Shown here: positions 1 to 8,479 of the stretch, piece after piece | Layout: each line of letters starts with the position of its first letter | Numbering within the stretch: the first letter of the stretch is position 1 | Assembly (NCBI GenBank): GCA_015060455.1 | Contig: SUYM01000007.1 | Location: 31,234 to 95,233, forward strand | DNA length: 64,000 bases | DNA from: Bacteroidales bacterium | GTDB taxonomy: Bacteria > Bacteroidota > Bacteroidia > Bacteroidales > UBA932 | Reading direction: 5' to 3' | Made by a program: the position numbers and the translations under genes | The notes under the pieces: generated by a model | The model's input: only the letters and a program-made list of their open reading frames with translations | Told to the model about the DNA's origin: nothing | Database searches by the model: none

Positions 1-1550
1 GCATTTTTGCCTTCTCCCTTTTCCAGTGCAATCATTCCCGCCCGTGCCCGAATTTCATTGACTATGGCAAGCGCCTCATCAAAACGGTCTTTCTCATTCA
101 GAGCCTCAGCAAGAGAAAGATAAACGTCTGTGTATCTGATCAGAGGGAAATCACAATGACACCTGCGGCGGTCGATATAACGTCCCTTTTCGGTTTCATT
201 ATACTTCCTGTACAGGTAATAGAACGAATTTCTCTTGTCATGCCACATATCCTTTCCGTCGCAGTCACCATCTGTTCCTCTCTCAATGAAAGGCCACCTC
301 AACTGCTTACCCAACATGGGGTTGCCGCTGTTATGATAAGGGCTGTAGCAATCAATCGGAGTATATGGTGTGATAACAGTCTTCAAAAGACGCGGATCTC
401 TCGACTGATAAGCCTTCATAAGCCGTTCTTCATTGCCGTTGTCAAGATAATAGGTGTCCATGACGGTGGCTCCGATGCGTGTGACCGCGCCACTATATGC
501 GGTCTTATATTCATCTTTATCACTGGACTTCAGCCCGTCACGCAGGAAGAACACCTCACGCTGCACTTCCGTAAGGTTCTTCCAGCCCGGAAGATGGTCG
601 TTCCAGTCAAATGCGCTTCCGTCGGCATTGTAGTAAGAATCGACGAAGTCCGGATTGGGCATAAGTTCCGACCATGCGTCATAGTGATCCCGTGCTCCTA
701 TGATATTCTGGATATTGCTCGAATAGCCGCTGGTCTCATCAAACTGAAGAGGAAATATCATTTCCTTGTCCTTCTCGTTTTCATACTTGAAGAAGTCTTC
801 CCACTCTCCATTCCAAAGTCCGTAACCGCACTCGGCCACCTTCTCAAAATCCGCAATGGCAAGATCCCATTGTTTCAGCCACATATATATCTGACCTCTC
901 AAAGCATAGGCAGCACCCTTTGACGGGCGTCCGTAATTGGCGGTCAGTGTGTTATCCGGACAATACTCGCACTCGATGTTGTGAGTAAGATCCTCAATAC
1001 ATAGAGCCCATACCTGCTCCGCGGTTGAGGCTTCCCTTGTCGCCTCATCGGCTGTAATCGGGGCCTTGTATATAGGGACACCTCGGAAAAGCATGTTCAG
1101 ACGATGATAGAAGAAGGCACGCATGAAACGCGCTTCACACATATACCGGTTGTACTTTTCGTCTGAAAGCCCTGCCTTCTGGAGATTTGCAAGAGCGTCG
1201 TTACACCTGTGGATGCCTTCATATCCGAACTGCCACTCACGGGTAAACCAATTGAATCCTGCACTCGGCGCGGTTGACGAAAGTATGGTGACACTGTTAT
1301 AATACGCCGTATTGAAGCCCAAAGCCTCTATGCCATTCCAATTGAGACCGGTAGTTTCGGCAGGCTTCGTCTTTTCAAGATCATTGTTGTACAACACGCT
1401 GTATATGCCCGCGATACCCTTGTCGGCAAGGCTTTCTGATGTCCACATCACTCCCGACGAGACTTCGTCGTATGGATACTTATCTAATGAGCAGGCAGCC
1501 AGAGACAGGCAGCAGAATAATGCTGTTATTATATTTTTCATCATTTTCAT
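1..1550 (-). CDS. SusD/RagB-family outer-membrane lipoprotein (3' end beyond window)
   Basis: Surface glycan-binding partner of a SusC transporter. I read about 516 codons on the minus strand, open to the window edge, so the C-terminus is missing. The N-terminus is a lipoprotein signal with lipobox-like LAAC followed by SLDKYP. Family hallmarks are the helical TPR-like middle (ARFMRAFFYHRL, ALRGQIYMWL) and the late motif NEIRARAGM just before the edge. Three in-frame ATGs (1550, 1544, 1541) compete for the start; the first lies 4 bases after the SusC stop, consistent with tight coupling. It is the last visible gene of the operon that begins at the GH88 gene. SusD identity is firm; the ligand cannot be read from sequence. 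Confidence 0.93.
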   Translation of the reverse strand, partial: MKMMKNIITALFCCLSLAACSLDKYPYDEVSSGVMWTSESLADKGIAGIYSVLYNNDLEKTKPAETTGLNWNGIEALGFNTAYYNSVTILSSTAPSAGFNWFTREWQFGYEGIHRCNDALANLQKAGLSDEKYNRYMCEARFMRAFFYHRLNMLFRGVPIYKAPITADEATREASTAEQVWALCIEDLTHNIECEYCPDNTLTANYGRPSKGAAYALRGQIYMWLKQWDLAIADFEKVAECGYGLWNGEWEDFFKYENEKDKEMIFPLQFDETSGYSSNIQNIIGARDHYDAWSELMPNPDFVDSYYNADGSAFDWNDHLPGWKNLTEVQREVFFLRDGLKSSDKDEYKTAYSGAVTRIGATVMDTYYLDNGNEERLMKAYQSRDPRLLKTVITPYTPIDCYSPYHNSGNPMLGKQLRWPFIERGTDGDCDGKDMWHDKRNSFYYLYRKYNETEKGRYIDRRRCHCDFPLIRYTDVYLSLAEALNEKDRFDEALAIVNEIRARAGMIALEKGEGKN

Positions 1551-1554
1551 AGTT

Positions 1555-4500
1555 TTAGAAAGACACCTGAAGTCCTACTGCATACTGACGGATAAGAGGA
1601 TAGCCGACCGATGTACCTATCTCAGGATCAAGACCGGGGAATTTTGTTATCGTCAGCAGATTCTCTCCTGAGAGATATACCCTGATCTTGTCCATTCTGA
1701 TTTTCTCCATCCATTTCTTAGGGAAGGTATATCCGATCTGAGCGTTCTTGAGTTTAAGGTAATCACCCTTATAGAGCCAGAAATCGCTCTCAAGGCCATT
1801 ATCACCCTGACTGCTGTTCCTCAGTCGAGGATATGTAGCGTTGATATTGGTGCGCAGATCCTCCTTATTTGACGGATCGAAGAAATAATGGTCATCAGCC
1901 ACTCTCCGGGAGATACCTCGTCCATTGGATGTCTGTGAACTATTGTAGATGGCATGATTCCAATAAAGGTCAAAACCTGCCGAACCGGCCCAGAGCATGA
2001 AGAAATCCAGACCTTTCCAGTTAAGGGAAACCTCGAAACCGAAATTATAAAGAGGGGTGGAGGATGTTCCCATGAGGTTTGCGTCATTGGTATCGCCGTA
2101 GTTTCCGTCACCGTTGGCATCCTCATATATAAGGTCACCATACCAGAGAGCGTTCTTGCCTACCTTTGTGACTCCATTGAACGAATAGCCCTGAGCAATC
2201 ATGGCCCTTACCCACTCCATATCGGACTCTGTCCTGATCATGCCGTCCTTAGGTCCCTGCCCGAGTCCCGGTTCGCCGTTCCTGTATGTTCCGTCACCGC
2301 GATAGACCTTTCTCATGTAGTACTCACCCATCATTCTGTCTTCGAGTATCACTCCGCCGAAACCGCTCTGGGCCACATCTCCGTAGTTATTGTAGAACTT
2401 ATCCGGGAATCCCTTCTCATCGTAAGTCCAGTACCTTTTGAGTTTACCCTTGTACTTGATGACCTTGTTGGCATTGTAGGCATAATTTCCCTTTACCGAG
2501 TAGAAGAAATCTCCCACAGTATCCCTCCACCCGAGAGAAAGTTCGATACCCATATTCCTTACAGCCGCTATATTCTTTGTCGCACCCTTCACATTACCCA
2601 TAGTGATTGGTATTGAAGGGGTATAGAGAATGCCTGAGGTGAGTTTGTGATAAGCCTCGAACTCTCCGGAAAGCCTGTCTTCAAAGAAACCGAAGTCGAT
2701 ACCGAGATTGCTGATCTTTGTTGCCTCCCACCTCAGTGTGTCGTTACCGAGTTTTGTAACGGCCAGGCCGGTTACCGGTATTCCATCTACAACCGCCTTG
2801 TTGACATCGTATGTCGCCTGATAATCGTAATTACCTGAGGCATTGTTTCCCAACATGCCCCACGACGCTCTCAACTTGAGATTAGAAAGCCACGCCGATG
2901 TGGCCTCCATGAAACGCTCCCGCGAAATCACCCATCCGGCAGAGAAAGAAGGGAAATATCCCCATCGGCTTTCCGGGGCGAATCTTGACGAGCCGTCACA
3001 TCTCAAATTGGCTTCGAAGAGGTACCTTGACTTGTACGCATAGTTAAGTCTTCCGAAAAACGACATCAGCGCCCATTCATACTCGGAACTTGAACTGCTG
3101 GAAAGAGAGGTCGCCGAATTGAGGGTGTGGAGGCTCCAGTCGGTCATACCCTTCCTTGTGACCGAAAACGATTTCGCATGATAATTGGAAGTCGTGAAAC
3201 CGGCGAGAGCGCCGACATCATGTCCATCACCGAACTCCTTGCCGTATCGTACAAGAATTTCCGAATTGAGACGCTCATTCTTGCTTGACTTGTTTGTTAT
3301 GGTCCCGTTTTCCAATGAACTGCTGTTCACCCGCTTGTCGAGGACATAGTTCCATGTGCCGTTGGGCTGATTCCAGGAGGCATACTCGAAGAAATCCGGA
3401 GCATAATTGGCACTCATCTCTATTGAAAGCCCGTCATAAGGCTTTATCTTGGCATAGGCGGTAAGGTTTATTCTTGTTGACTTGTCATATCCGTCACGGG
3501 TATTCATCTGCGCAAAGATATTGTTCGCAGTTGTGGACTCCTCGATGGCGGCAGGCTGTCCCCACTTGTTCGCAGAGCCCGGATAAAGACCGGGTGTGGT
3601 AAGGTGAAGATACTCGAAACCACGTGCTATGTCAGTCATACCAAGTTCACGATAAACTCCATTGATGCGGGTTCCTATATCCAGCCACTTTGCGACCTTG
3701 TATTCCACATTCGTGCGGAACTGAATCTGCTCCATGCCCGAATCCATGCCTTTTTCGTTCATGATACCGTCAGTATCCTGATAACCGATGGAAACGAACC
3801 AGTTAGATTTTTCGTTTCCGCCCTGCACCGAAAGGTTGTGCTTGTGCTGGAAACCGTTTCCGATAATCTCGTCAAACCAATCGGTGTTAGGATAGGCTAT
3901 ATAATTCGGAACTCCGTAGGCGTTCAGTTCATTCGGAGCCTGTGCCGCAGCCTGCCAGGCCTGGATTGTTGACGGGTCGAACACGATTCCGGTACCCACA
4001 TTCTCACATCCCTCGTTAATCAGACTCATGTGACGGGCGTAGTCGCTGACAAGAGAAAGATTGTTCTGCGCCGTCTGCAATGAGCCGATGAACGAATAGT
4101 TAACCTTCGTCTTGCCTTTGCCGGATTTTGTCGTCACCAGAATGACACCGTTTGCCGCACGCGAACCGTAAATTGCAGCAGAGGCGGCATCCTTGAGAAT
4201 CGTGATGCTTGCAATGTCTTCCGTATTGACATTGTTCATGTCCCATTCGATACCGTCCACCAGCACAAGAGGTCCGTTGGCTCCACTTGTGAGAGTTCCG
4301 TTTCCTCTGATTCTTATGGATGCCCCGTCAGAGCCCGGTTGACCCGAAGACTGAGCAACCGCTACTCCGGACGACACTCCGGCGAGAGCGGCAGAAGCAT
4401 TAGGCACCGGACGGCTTGACATCTCCTCATCGAAATTTACTGTCGAGATGGAACCGGTCAGGTTGATTTTCTTCTGCACGCCGTAGCCGACGACGACCAC

Positions 4501-4824
4501 CTGTTCAAGAAGTTCCACGTCCGACTGCATGACAATCTCCACATGCTGAGGCCCCGTGACCGCCATTTCGTAATTCTTGAAACCTATGGAAGAGAACTCC
4601 AGCACGGAACCGTTCCTCACATCGATGGTGAAATTGCCGTCAATGTCTGTTATCGTTCCGTTGGAAGTACCCTTTTCCATAACTGCCGCTCCCGGTAAAC
4701 CAAGTCCCTGTTCGTCCTTCACAACACCATAGACGGTGTCAAGACTTTGGGCCCTGAGCATCGGTGCGAGAAGAAGGAAAAAGGAAATGAAAATGCCGGG
4801 CAGGCGTGTAATGATACTTTTCAT
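1555..4824 (-). CDS. SusC/RagA-family TonB-linked outer-membrane transporter
   Basis: TonB-dependent importer that forms a lidded barrel with SusD in the outer membrane. The protein has 1089 residues. Residues 1-25 are a signal peptide ending near LRAQ. Residues 31-105 are the carboxypeptidase-D regulatory-like domain (GVVKDEQGLGLPGAAV, DGNFTID). The SusC signature VVVVGYGVQKK lies near 109-119, followed by the plug (IRIRGNGTL, PLVLVDGIEWD, ILKDAASAAIYGSRAANGVILVTTK) to about residue 235. The rest is beta-barrel, ending in Phe (VGLQVSF), the usual outer-membrane insertion signal. The SusD start lies 4 bases beyond the stop; the nuclease gene ends 13 bases before the start. Length is normal for the family and I see no frameshift. 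The cargo is unknown. Confidence 0.96.
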   Translation of the reverse strand: MKSIITRLPGIFISFFLLLAPMLRAQSLDTVYGVVKDEQGLGLPGAAVMEKGTSNGTITDIDGNFTIDVRNGSVLEFSSIGFKNYEMAVTGPQHVEIVMQSDVELLEQVVVVGYGVQKKINLTGSISTVNFDEEMSSRPVPNASAALAGVSSGVAVAQSSGQPGSDGASIRIRGNGTLTSGANGPLVLVDGIEWDMNNVNTEDIASITILKDAASAAIYGSRAANGVILVTTKSGKGKTKVNYSFIGSLQTAQNNLSLVSDYARHMSLINEGCENVGTGIVFDPSTIQAWQAAAQAPNELNAYGVPNYIAYPNTDWFDEIIGNGFQHKHNLSVQGGNEKSNWFVSIGYQDTDGIMNEKGMDSGMEQIQFRTNVEYKVAKWLDIGTRINGVYRELGMTDIARGFEYLHLTTPGLYPGSANKWGQPAAIEESTTANNIFAQMNTRDGYDKSTRINLTAYAKIKPYDGLSIEMSANYAPDFFEYASWNQPNGTWNYVLDKRVNSSSLENGTITNKSSKNERLNSEILVRYGKEFGDGHDVGALAGFTTSNYHAKSFSVTRKGMTDWSLHTLNSATSLSSSSSSEYEWALMSFFGRLNYAYKSRYLFEANLRCDGSSRFAPESRWGYFPSFSAGWVISRERFMEATSAWLSNLKLRASWGMLGNNASGNYDYQATYDVNKAVVDGIPVTGLAVTKLGNDTLRWEATKISNLGIDFGFFEDRLSGEFEAYHKLTSGILYTPSIPITMGNVKGATKNIAAVRNMGIELSLGWRDTVGDFFYSVKGNYAYNANKVIKYKGKLKRYWTYDEKGFPDKFYNNYGDVAQSGFGGVILEDRMMGEYYMRKVYRGDGTYRNGEPGLGQGPKDGMIRTESDMEWVRAMIAQGYSFNGVTKVGKNALWYGDLIYEDANGDGNYGDTNDANLMGTSSTPLYNFGFEVSLNWKGLDFFMLWAGSAGFDLYWNHAIYNSSQTSNGRGISRRVADDHYFFDPSNKEDLRTNINATYPRLRNSSQGDNGLESDFWLYKGDYLKLKNAQIGYTFPKKWMEKIRMDKIRVYLSGENLLTITKFPGLDPEIGTSVGYPLIRQYAVGLQVSF

Positions 4825-4837
4825 TAGTTATTGAGTT

Positions 4838-5614
4838 TTAGAATAGACTGTTAAGCACTTTTGCCAACCGGTAGCCGGCATACTGCATCTGGGTCTCGAT
4901 AAGTGGCATCGCCGCATTTACAAAATCCTGCCCCAGAGTGTCCCCCGGTTTTGAAAGTTCAAACTGAACCATGCAGCGCTGCACATTGTCGGCGGCCCAA
5001 TCCTCGACCGTACCTGCTGTCACGCCCTTGATTTCCTCCCTTGTCAGAAGGTCAAGTTCATCGGCATACTCGGTCGCAGACCATTTCCTGCACGAAAGAA
5101 AGGCCATATAGTCCCAGACACTGTGAATCTTTATATCCACCGCGGGCTTGTATGTGCCTGCACAGAACTTTACCCAGTAGTTGTACTTGCGGCCCTTGAA
5201 TGCTATATGCGACGGGCAGTGCATGTCCGCCACACAGTGGATGATATATTTAAGATTGACCGCTATGGTAGAATCTGTCTGGTTTTTATGATCTTTCAGT
5301 ATCTCCACCGCATTATTGATTGCCTGCACGGCATCACCCTGAGGACGTGGAAAATAGTTCAGGTCCTCATCCACAGCAAACGCATGCCATGTGTCAATGA
5401 ATTTATACTCCGGAGTATGACGCCAGTCGTCCATCCATGTTGAATAGTACATGATTGAATGGCCTCCGAGACATTTTTCGATCTTCTTCTTTGCAGACGG
5501 TTTCAGATGTTTCTCTGCAAGAACCGTGATGATGTCGTGGCATTCATGACCGAATCCGAAAGCAGGTGAACAGAGAATCAGTGCAGCAAAAACAATAAGA
5601 AGAATTCTTTTCAT
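4838..5614 (-). CDS. S1/P1-type zinc nuclease, secreted, operonic with SusCD
   Basis: Zinc-dependent single-strand nuclease of the S1/P1 family, 258 residues with a signal peptide (1 to about 20). The trinuclear zinc ligands can be traced: mature N-terminal residue Phe21, His26 in ECHD, Asp62 in WMDD, His77 in TWH, the block HCVADMHCPSH (His126, Asp130, His136) and HSVWD (His164, Asp168). The usual N-terminal Trp of mature P1 nucleases is Phe here. In P1 the terminal amine and carbonyl bind zinc, so activity may survive. It lies between GH88 (2-base gap) and SusC, so it should be co-transcribed with a glycan-uptake operon, an unusual neighbour. A paralogue with the normal Trp lies at 8480-9289. 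Confidence 0.9.
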   Translation of the reverse strand: MKRILLIVFAALILCSPAFGFGHECHDIITVLAEKHLKPSAKKKIEKCLGGHSIMYYSTWMDDWRHTPEYKFIDTWHAFAVDEDLNYFPRPQGDAVQAINNAVEILKDHKNQTDSTIAVNLKYIIHCVADMHCPSHIAFKGRKYNYWVKFCAGTYKPAVDIKIHSVWDYMAFLSCRKWSATEYADELDLLTREEIKGVTAGTVEDWAADNVQRCMVQFELSKPGDTLGQDFVNAAMPLIETQMQYAGYRLAKVLNSLF

Positions 5615-5616
5615 GC

Positions 5617-6792
5617 TTATTCAAGATTGTTGATTTTGACCAATGCTTCAAGGAAATAGTAGTCCGCATAACTGAGAGGAACGTCTATCTCCGAATTACC
5701 TGGTTTGTTTCCTGTGCTGTGTTTCAGAATAAAGCCTGCACATTCTCCTTCCCCTGCAAGATAGTGATCAGACGACAAGGTACGAAGTTGACGTTCAGCC
5801 ATAGCAAGACAATCTTCTGCCAGTTCGGCATCCTGAGTAAGAGTGCTCAGATCAATAAAGCTGGAAGCCATTACCGCAGCGGCAGACGCGTCCCTGTCAT
5901 CCTCCGGAACAGCAGGAGAATCAAAATCCCAATACGGGATCCCGTCTTCTGGCAAGCGTCCGAGGAGCATTCTTGCAACATTCTCAGACTGAGACAAATA
6001 CTCCTGTACGCCGGTCTCTCTATACATCATCGCATAACCATAGACAGCCCACGCCTGTCCGCGAGCCCATGCCGAGTCATCCGAATATCCCTGAATGGTC
6101 TGCTTGCGGCGGATTTCTCCAGTCTCCTTATCGTAGTCAACAAGGTGGAAACAAGACCAGTCCTCCCTGAAATGGTTTGCCATTGTAGTGTTGGCATGTG
6201 TCAGAGCGATATTTTTCAGCGAATCTGCACCGAAGAGTCTGTGTGCATTCATCAGGAGTTCCAGATTCATCATATTGTCAATAATGACCGGACACGACCA
6301 CTTGTTGCCCCGGATATTGAAATCCCAACTGCGAAGAACACCGGCAGCCGGATAATAACGCTTCGCCAATTTTGCAGCACCTGCCGCTATTTCCGGCAGA
6401 TACGTGGTGTCCCCGGTGAGTCTGTAACCGTTGCCGAAACTGCAATTGACCTGAAACCCTATATCATGGTCAGTCTTCCTGTTATAGAGTCCATACAGTT
6501 TTGCGGTCTGCTTCCTGGCAAGAGACAGAATCTCCTCATTTCCGGTATATTCGTAGATATACCAGAGGGTCCCGGGAAAGAATCCGCTGCACCACCACTC
6601 ACAGCCGGAAGTTACCAGACTATCCGCCGTGAATGACCTTGGGAACTCATCATCAGCCAATTGTGAATCCATCAGGACCGACTGAGCGACGGCTCTTTCA
6701 AAAACACGATCTGACATTTCGCGAAGAGACTCCTCCCTGCAGCATCCTGCCACAGCGACAATCAGAAGAGGAAAAAACAGTTTTAATTTCAT
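5617..6792 (-). CDS. GH88-family unsaturated glucuronyl hydrolase-like lipoprotein
   Basis: Likely removes unsaturated uronic acids left at the non-reducing end by polysaccharide lyases. I chose the ATG at 6792 because it gives a clean lipoprotein signal (MKLKLFFPLL, lipobox AVAGC with Cys17); an upstream in-frame ATG at 6822 would add ten non-signal residues. The mature part is an alpha6/alpha6 barrel. The two catalytic acids of the family fit Asp110 (DHDIGFQ) and Asp172 (IIDNMMNLELL), and the conserved SAWARGQAWAVYGYA follows at about 240-254. It is first in an operon with the nuclease, SusC and SusD. A lyase would be expected nearby but is not in view. GH105 is the main alternative family. 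Confidence 0.88.
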   Translation of the reverse strand: MKLKLFFPLLIVAVAGCCREESLREMSDRVFERAVAQSVLMDSQLADDEFPRSFTADSLVTSGCEWWCSGFFPGTLWYIYEYTGNEEILSLARKQTAKLYGLYNRKTDHDIGFQVNCSFGNGYRLTGDTTYLPEIAAGAAKLAKRYYPAAGVLRSWDFNIRGNKWSCPVIIDNMMNLELLMNAHRLFGADSLKNIALTHANTTMANHFREDWSCFHLVDYDKETGEIRRKQTIQGYSDDSAWARGQAWAVYGYAMMYRETGVQEYLSQSENVARMLLGRLPEDGIPYWDFDSPAVPEDDRDASAAAVMASSFIDLSTLTQDAELAEDCLAMAERQLRTLSSDHYLAGEGECAGFILKHSTGNKPGNSEIDVPLSYADYYFLEALVKINNLE

Positions 6793-6819
6793 TTTAGTTT
6801 TATTGTTATCAACACCGGA

Positions 6820-6827
6820 CAAAATTA
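6820..6827 (-). promoter_or_regulatory. -7 element for the GH88-nuclease-SusCD operon
   Basis: Read on the minus strand the octamer is TAATTTTG, matching the Bacteroidota -7 consensus TAnnTTTG, about 28 bases before the GH88 ATG. No clear -33 TTTG was found, so the assignment rests on one box. Confidence 0.45.
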
Positions 6828-6948
6828 ACCCGTCTCAGTCTGAAAAAATAGCACAATCCAGTACATTTCTATAAATATCCAAATATGCCGTCCCCGCTCC
6901 AAAACTGGGAACATCTGTGCGTACAACAATCACTACCCCGTCCGGTAC

Positions 6949-7030
6949 GTCCGCAAAAAGGCCATTTTTACGGATGGAGAGCATCAAAATTGTCGGCGCG
7001 TCCGTAAAAACGGCTGATTTACGGATGGAG
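6949..7030. repeat. REP-like palindrome pair (copies 1 and 2), 51-bp phase
   Basis: Two 31-base imperfect palindromes at 6949-6979 and 7000-7030. Each has a left arm TCCG(C/T)AAA and a right arm TTTACGGA followed by TGGAG. Copy 2 arms (TCCGTAAA/TTTACGGA) are perfectly complementary. Start-to-start distance is exactly 51, with a 20-base unconserved linker ending in GGCGC. They lie just upstream of the RAYT transposase gene, and three further copies lie just downstream of it. Confidence 0.88.
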
Positions 7031-7052
7031 AAGGCTGATTTTCTGTGAAGTG

Positions 7053-7083
7053 TTTGGTAATACGGATTTTAAGTGTACATTTG
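7053..7083 (+). promoter_or_regulatory. Promoter of the RAYT two-gene unit
   Basis: A -33 TTTG at 7053-7056 and a -7 TACATTTG at 7076-7083 are separated by 19 bases, the spacing expected for the Bacteroidota primary sigma factor. The predicted transcript begins near 7090, about 60 bases before the small ORF. Confidence 0.6.
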
Positions 7084-7152
7084 CGGTGTTATAGAACTGT
7101 TCTGGTTCGCCATCCATGATCAAATGGCGTCAAGTCTGTTAAAATTTTGATT

Positions 7153-7392
7153 ATGGAGACAAAGGAAATCATCTGTCTTGATGTCAAGACCGTACCTGCA
7201 TTTGATATTGAAACTCACATGCCCCATACAGCATATACTGTGTCATGTATGCTGAATGGCGTATTTGCCATTGCTTCCGGGTGGGTACTCCGTGACGCCA
7301 TTGAGTTGTTCCGACAGTTATATTGCATAAATGAGAACGTAGCCATCCGCCTGACCCGCCCTTTCAGACCTCAGAAATCACAAAACCATTAA
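7153..7392 (+). CDS. Small protein of unknown function preceding the RAYT gene
   Basis: A 79-residue protein starting METKEIICLD; an in-frame TTG six bases upstream (7147) is a weaker start. It begins about 70 bases downstream of a good promoter and stops 11 bases before the RAYT ATG, so the two are probably one transcript lying inside the REP brackets. I do not recognise the family. It has an acidic N-terminal half, a moderately hydrophobic centre (CMLNGVFAIASGWVLRDAIE) and a basic tail (RLTRPFRPQKSQNH), with no signal peptide. Its position suggests a role in expression or activity of the transposase, but it could also be a short non-functional leader ORF. Confidence 0.55.
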   Translation: METKEIICLDVKTVPAFDIETHMPHTAYTVSCMLNGVFAIASGWVLRDAIELFRQLYCINENVAIRLTRPFRPQKSQNH

Positions 7393-7403
7393 ATCAGATT
7401 GCT

Positions 7404-8321
7404 ATGTCTTCATTTACGGAAAAGGAGCGGGAGTGCGAGATGGCGTTTGATAAATCCGGTCCATTCTGGCACCTCTATACGGACGGACGAATAATGACAG
7501 ATTTCCTTTGCTGCGAGGAAGATTTCAAGATTGCAATGACAGCGCTGGCTGTTACGGCAATTTTGTCAACAAAGGTCCTCATCATCACCTTCGAGTTAAT
7601 GAGCAATCACCTTCATCTGATAATGAGCGGTGACAGCGAAGACTGTATGGAGTTTTTCAGCAGTTTCAAGACTCGACTCAGGAAAGTGCTTCTGTCATTG
7701 GGGCGGATAATAGACTGGGATCCATTTTGCGCAGAAATACTACCGATAGAGACTCTCACGGCATTAAGAAACGAAATCATTTATGTAAACCGGAATGCTT
7801 TCGTAGCAAACCCGCAATATACGCCTTTCAACTATCCCTGGGGTGGTGGAACAGCCTACTTCACACCCTGCATCCATGCGTTGCCGGCAAGGTCCGTTAA
7901 AGAGATCGGATTCAACAAAAGCCGTAAGTTGACACATTTCCGTGAAATCAAACTGATTGAGAAACTCGAATTTGTGGGAGATACGGCTCACATACCGTCG
8001 TTTTGCAGAATTGACATCGGGGAGCAGATGTTCAGAGATGCAAGGAGTTATTTCAATTCCTTGACACGCAATGCCGAGGCATTCAGCCAGATTGCAGAAA
8101 GGCTGAAGGACACGGTGTTCCTGACAGATGACGAGATGTATGCCGCAGCCGTCAAGTGTGCAAAGCAGGCATTTGACAACCAACAATTGGCGACCCTGAG
8201 TCCTGACCAGAAAATCAAGTTGTCCAAGGAACTGCATTTCAAATATAACGCATCCAAGCAGCAGATCCGCCGTATTTTGAGACTCGACCTCACTCTCCTC
8301 AATGAACTTTTCCCGACATAA
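7404..8321 (+). CDS. REP-associated tyrosine transposase (RAYT, Y1/HUH superfamily)
   Basis: A 305-residue HUH-type nuclease of the IS200-like family, domesticated to act on REP palindromes as single-stranded DNA. Visible motifs: the HUH motif as HLH in MSNHLHLIM (His69, His71) and the putative nucleophile Tyr127 in NEIIYVNRNAF, the usual spot in RAYTs. The C-terminal half is helical and basic, ending in a helix-turn-helix-like KYNASKQQIRRILRLD. RAYTs differ from IS200 transposases in being single-copy and flanked by the REPs they recognise. Here five REP copies bracket the gene within 500 bp on either side. The start ATG follows the small ORF by 11 bases. Activity cannot be judged from sequence, but no key residue is missing. 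Confidence 0.88.
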   Translation: MSSFTEKERECEMAFDKSGPFWHLYTDGRIMTDFLCCEEDFKIAMTALAVTAILSTKVLIITFELMSNHLHLIMSGDSEDCMEFFSSFKTRLRKVLLSLGRIIDWDPFCAEILPIETLTALRNEIIYVNRNAFVANPQYTPFNYPWGGGTAYFTPCIHALPARSVKEIGFNKSRKLTHFREIKLIEKLEFVGDTAHIPSFCRIDIGEQMFRDARSYFNSLTRNAEAFSQIAERLKDTVFLTDDEMYAAAVKCAKQAFDNQQLATLSPDQKIKLSKELHFKYNASKQQIRRILRLDLTLLNELFPT

Positions 8322-8333
8322 ATCCGCCGGCGC

Positions 8334-8466
8334 ATCCGCAAAAACGGCTGATTTACGGATGGAGGGCAGCAAGTCCGCCGGCGCATCCGCAAAAACGGCA
8401 TAATTACGGACGGAGCATACATTTTAGTGAGGCGTATCCGCAAAAAGGCCATTTTTACGGACGGAG
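8334..8466. repeat. REP-like palindrome triplet (copies 3-5), 51-bp phase
   Basis: Three 31-base copies at 8334-8364, 8385-8415 and 8436-8466, with starts exactly 51 apart. Left arms read TCCGCAAAAA; right arms read ATTTACGGA, AATTACGGA and TTTTTACGGA, each followed by YGGAG. The 20-base linkers differ except for the end GGCG(C/T). The cluster begins 12 bases after the RAYT stop and ends 13 bases from the stop of the convergent nuclease gene. Confidence 0.88.
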
Positions 8467-8479
8467 AAGTCAGGAGCGC

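Noticed and set aside
6949..8466. Evenly spaced palindromes with 20-base spacers looked like a CRISPR array
   Set aside because: Only two or three units per site, spacers of 20 bases ending in a conserved GGCG, no cas genes, and the repeats flank a RAYT transposase; the same pairs recur elsewhere in the window.
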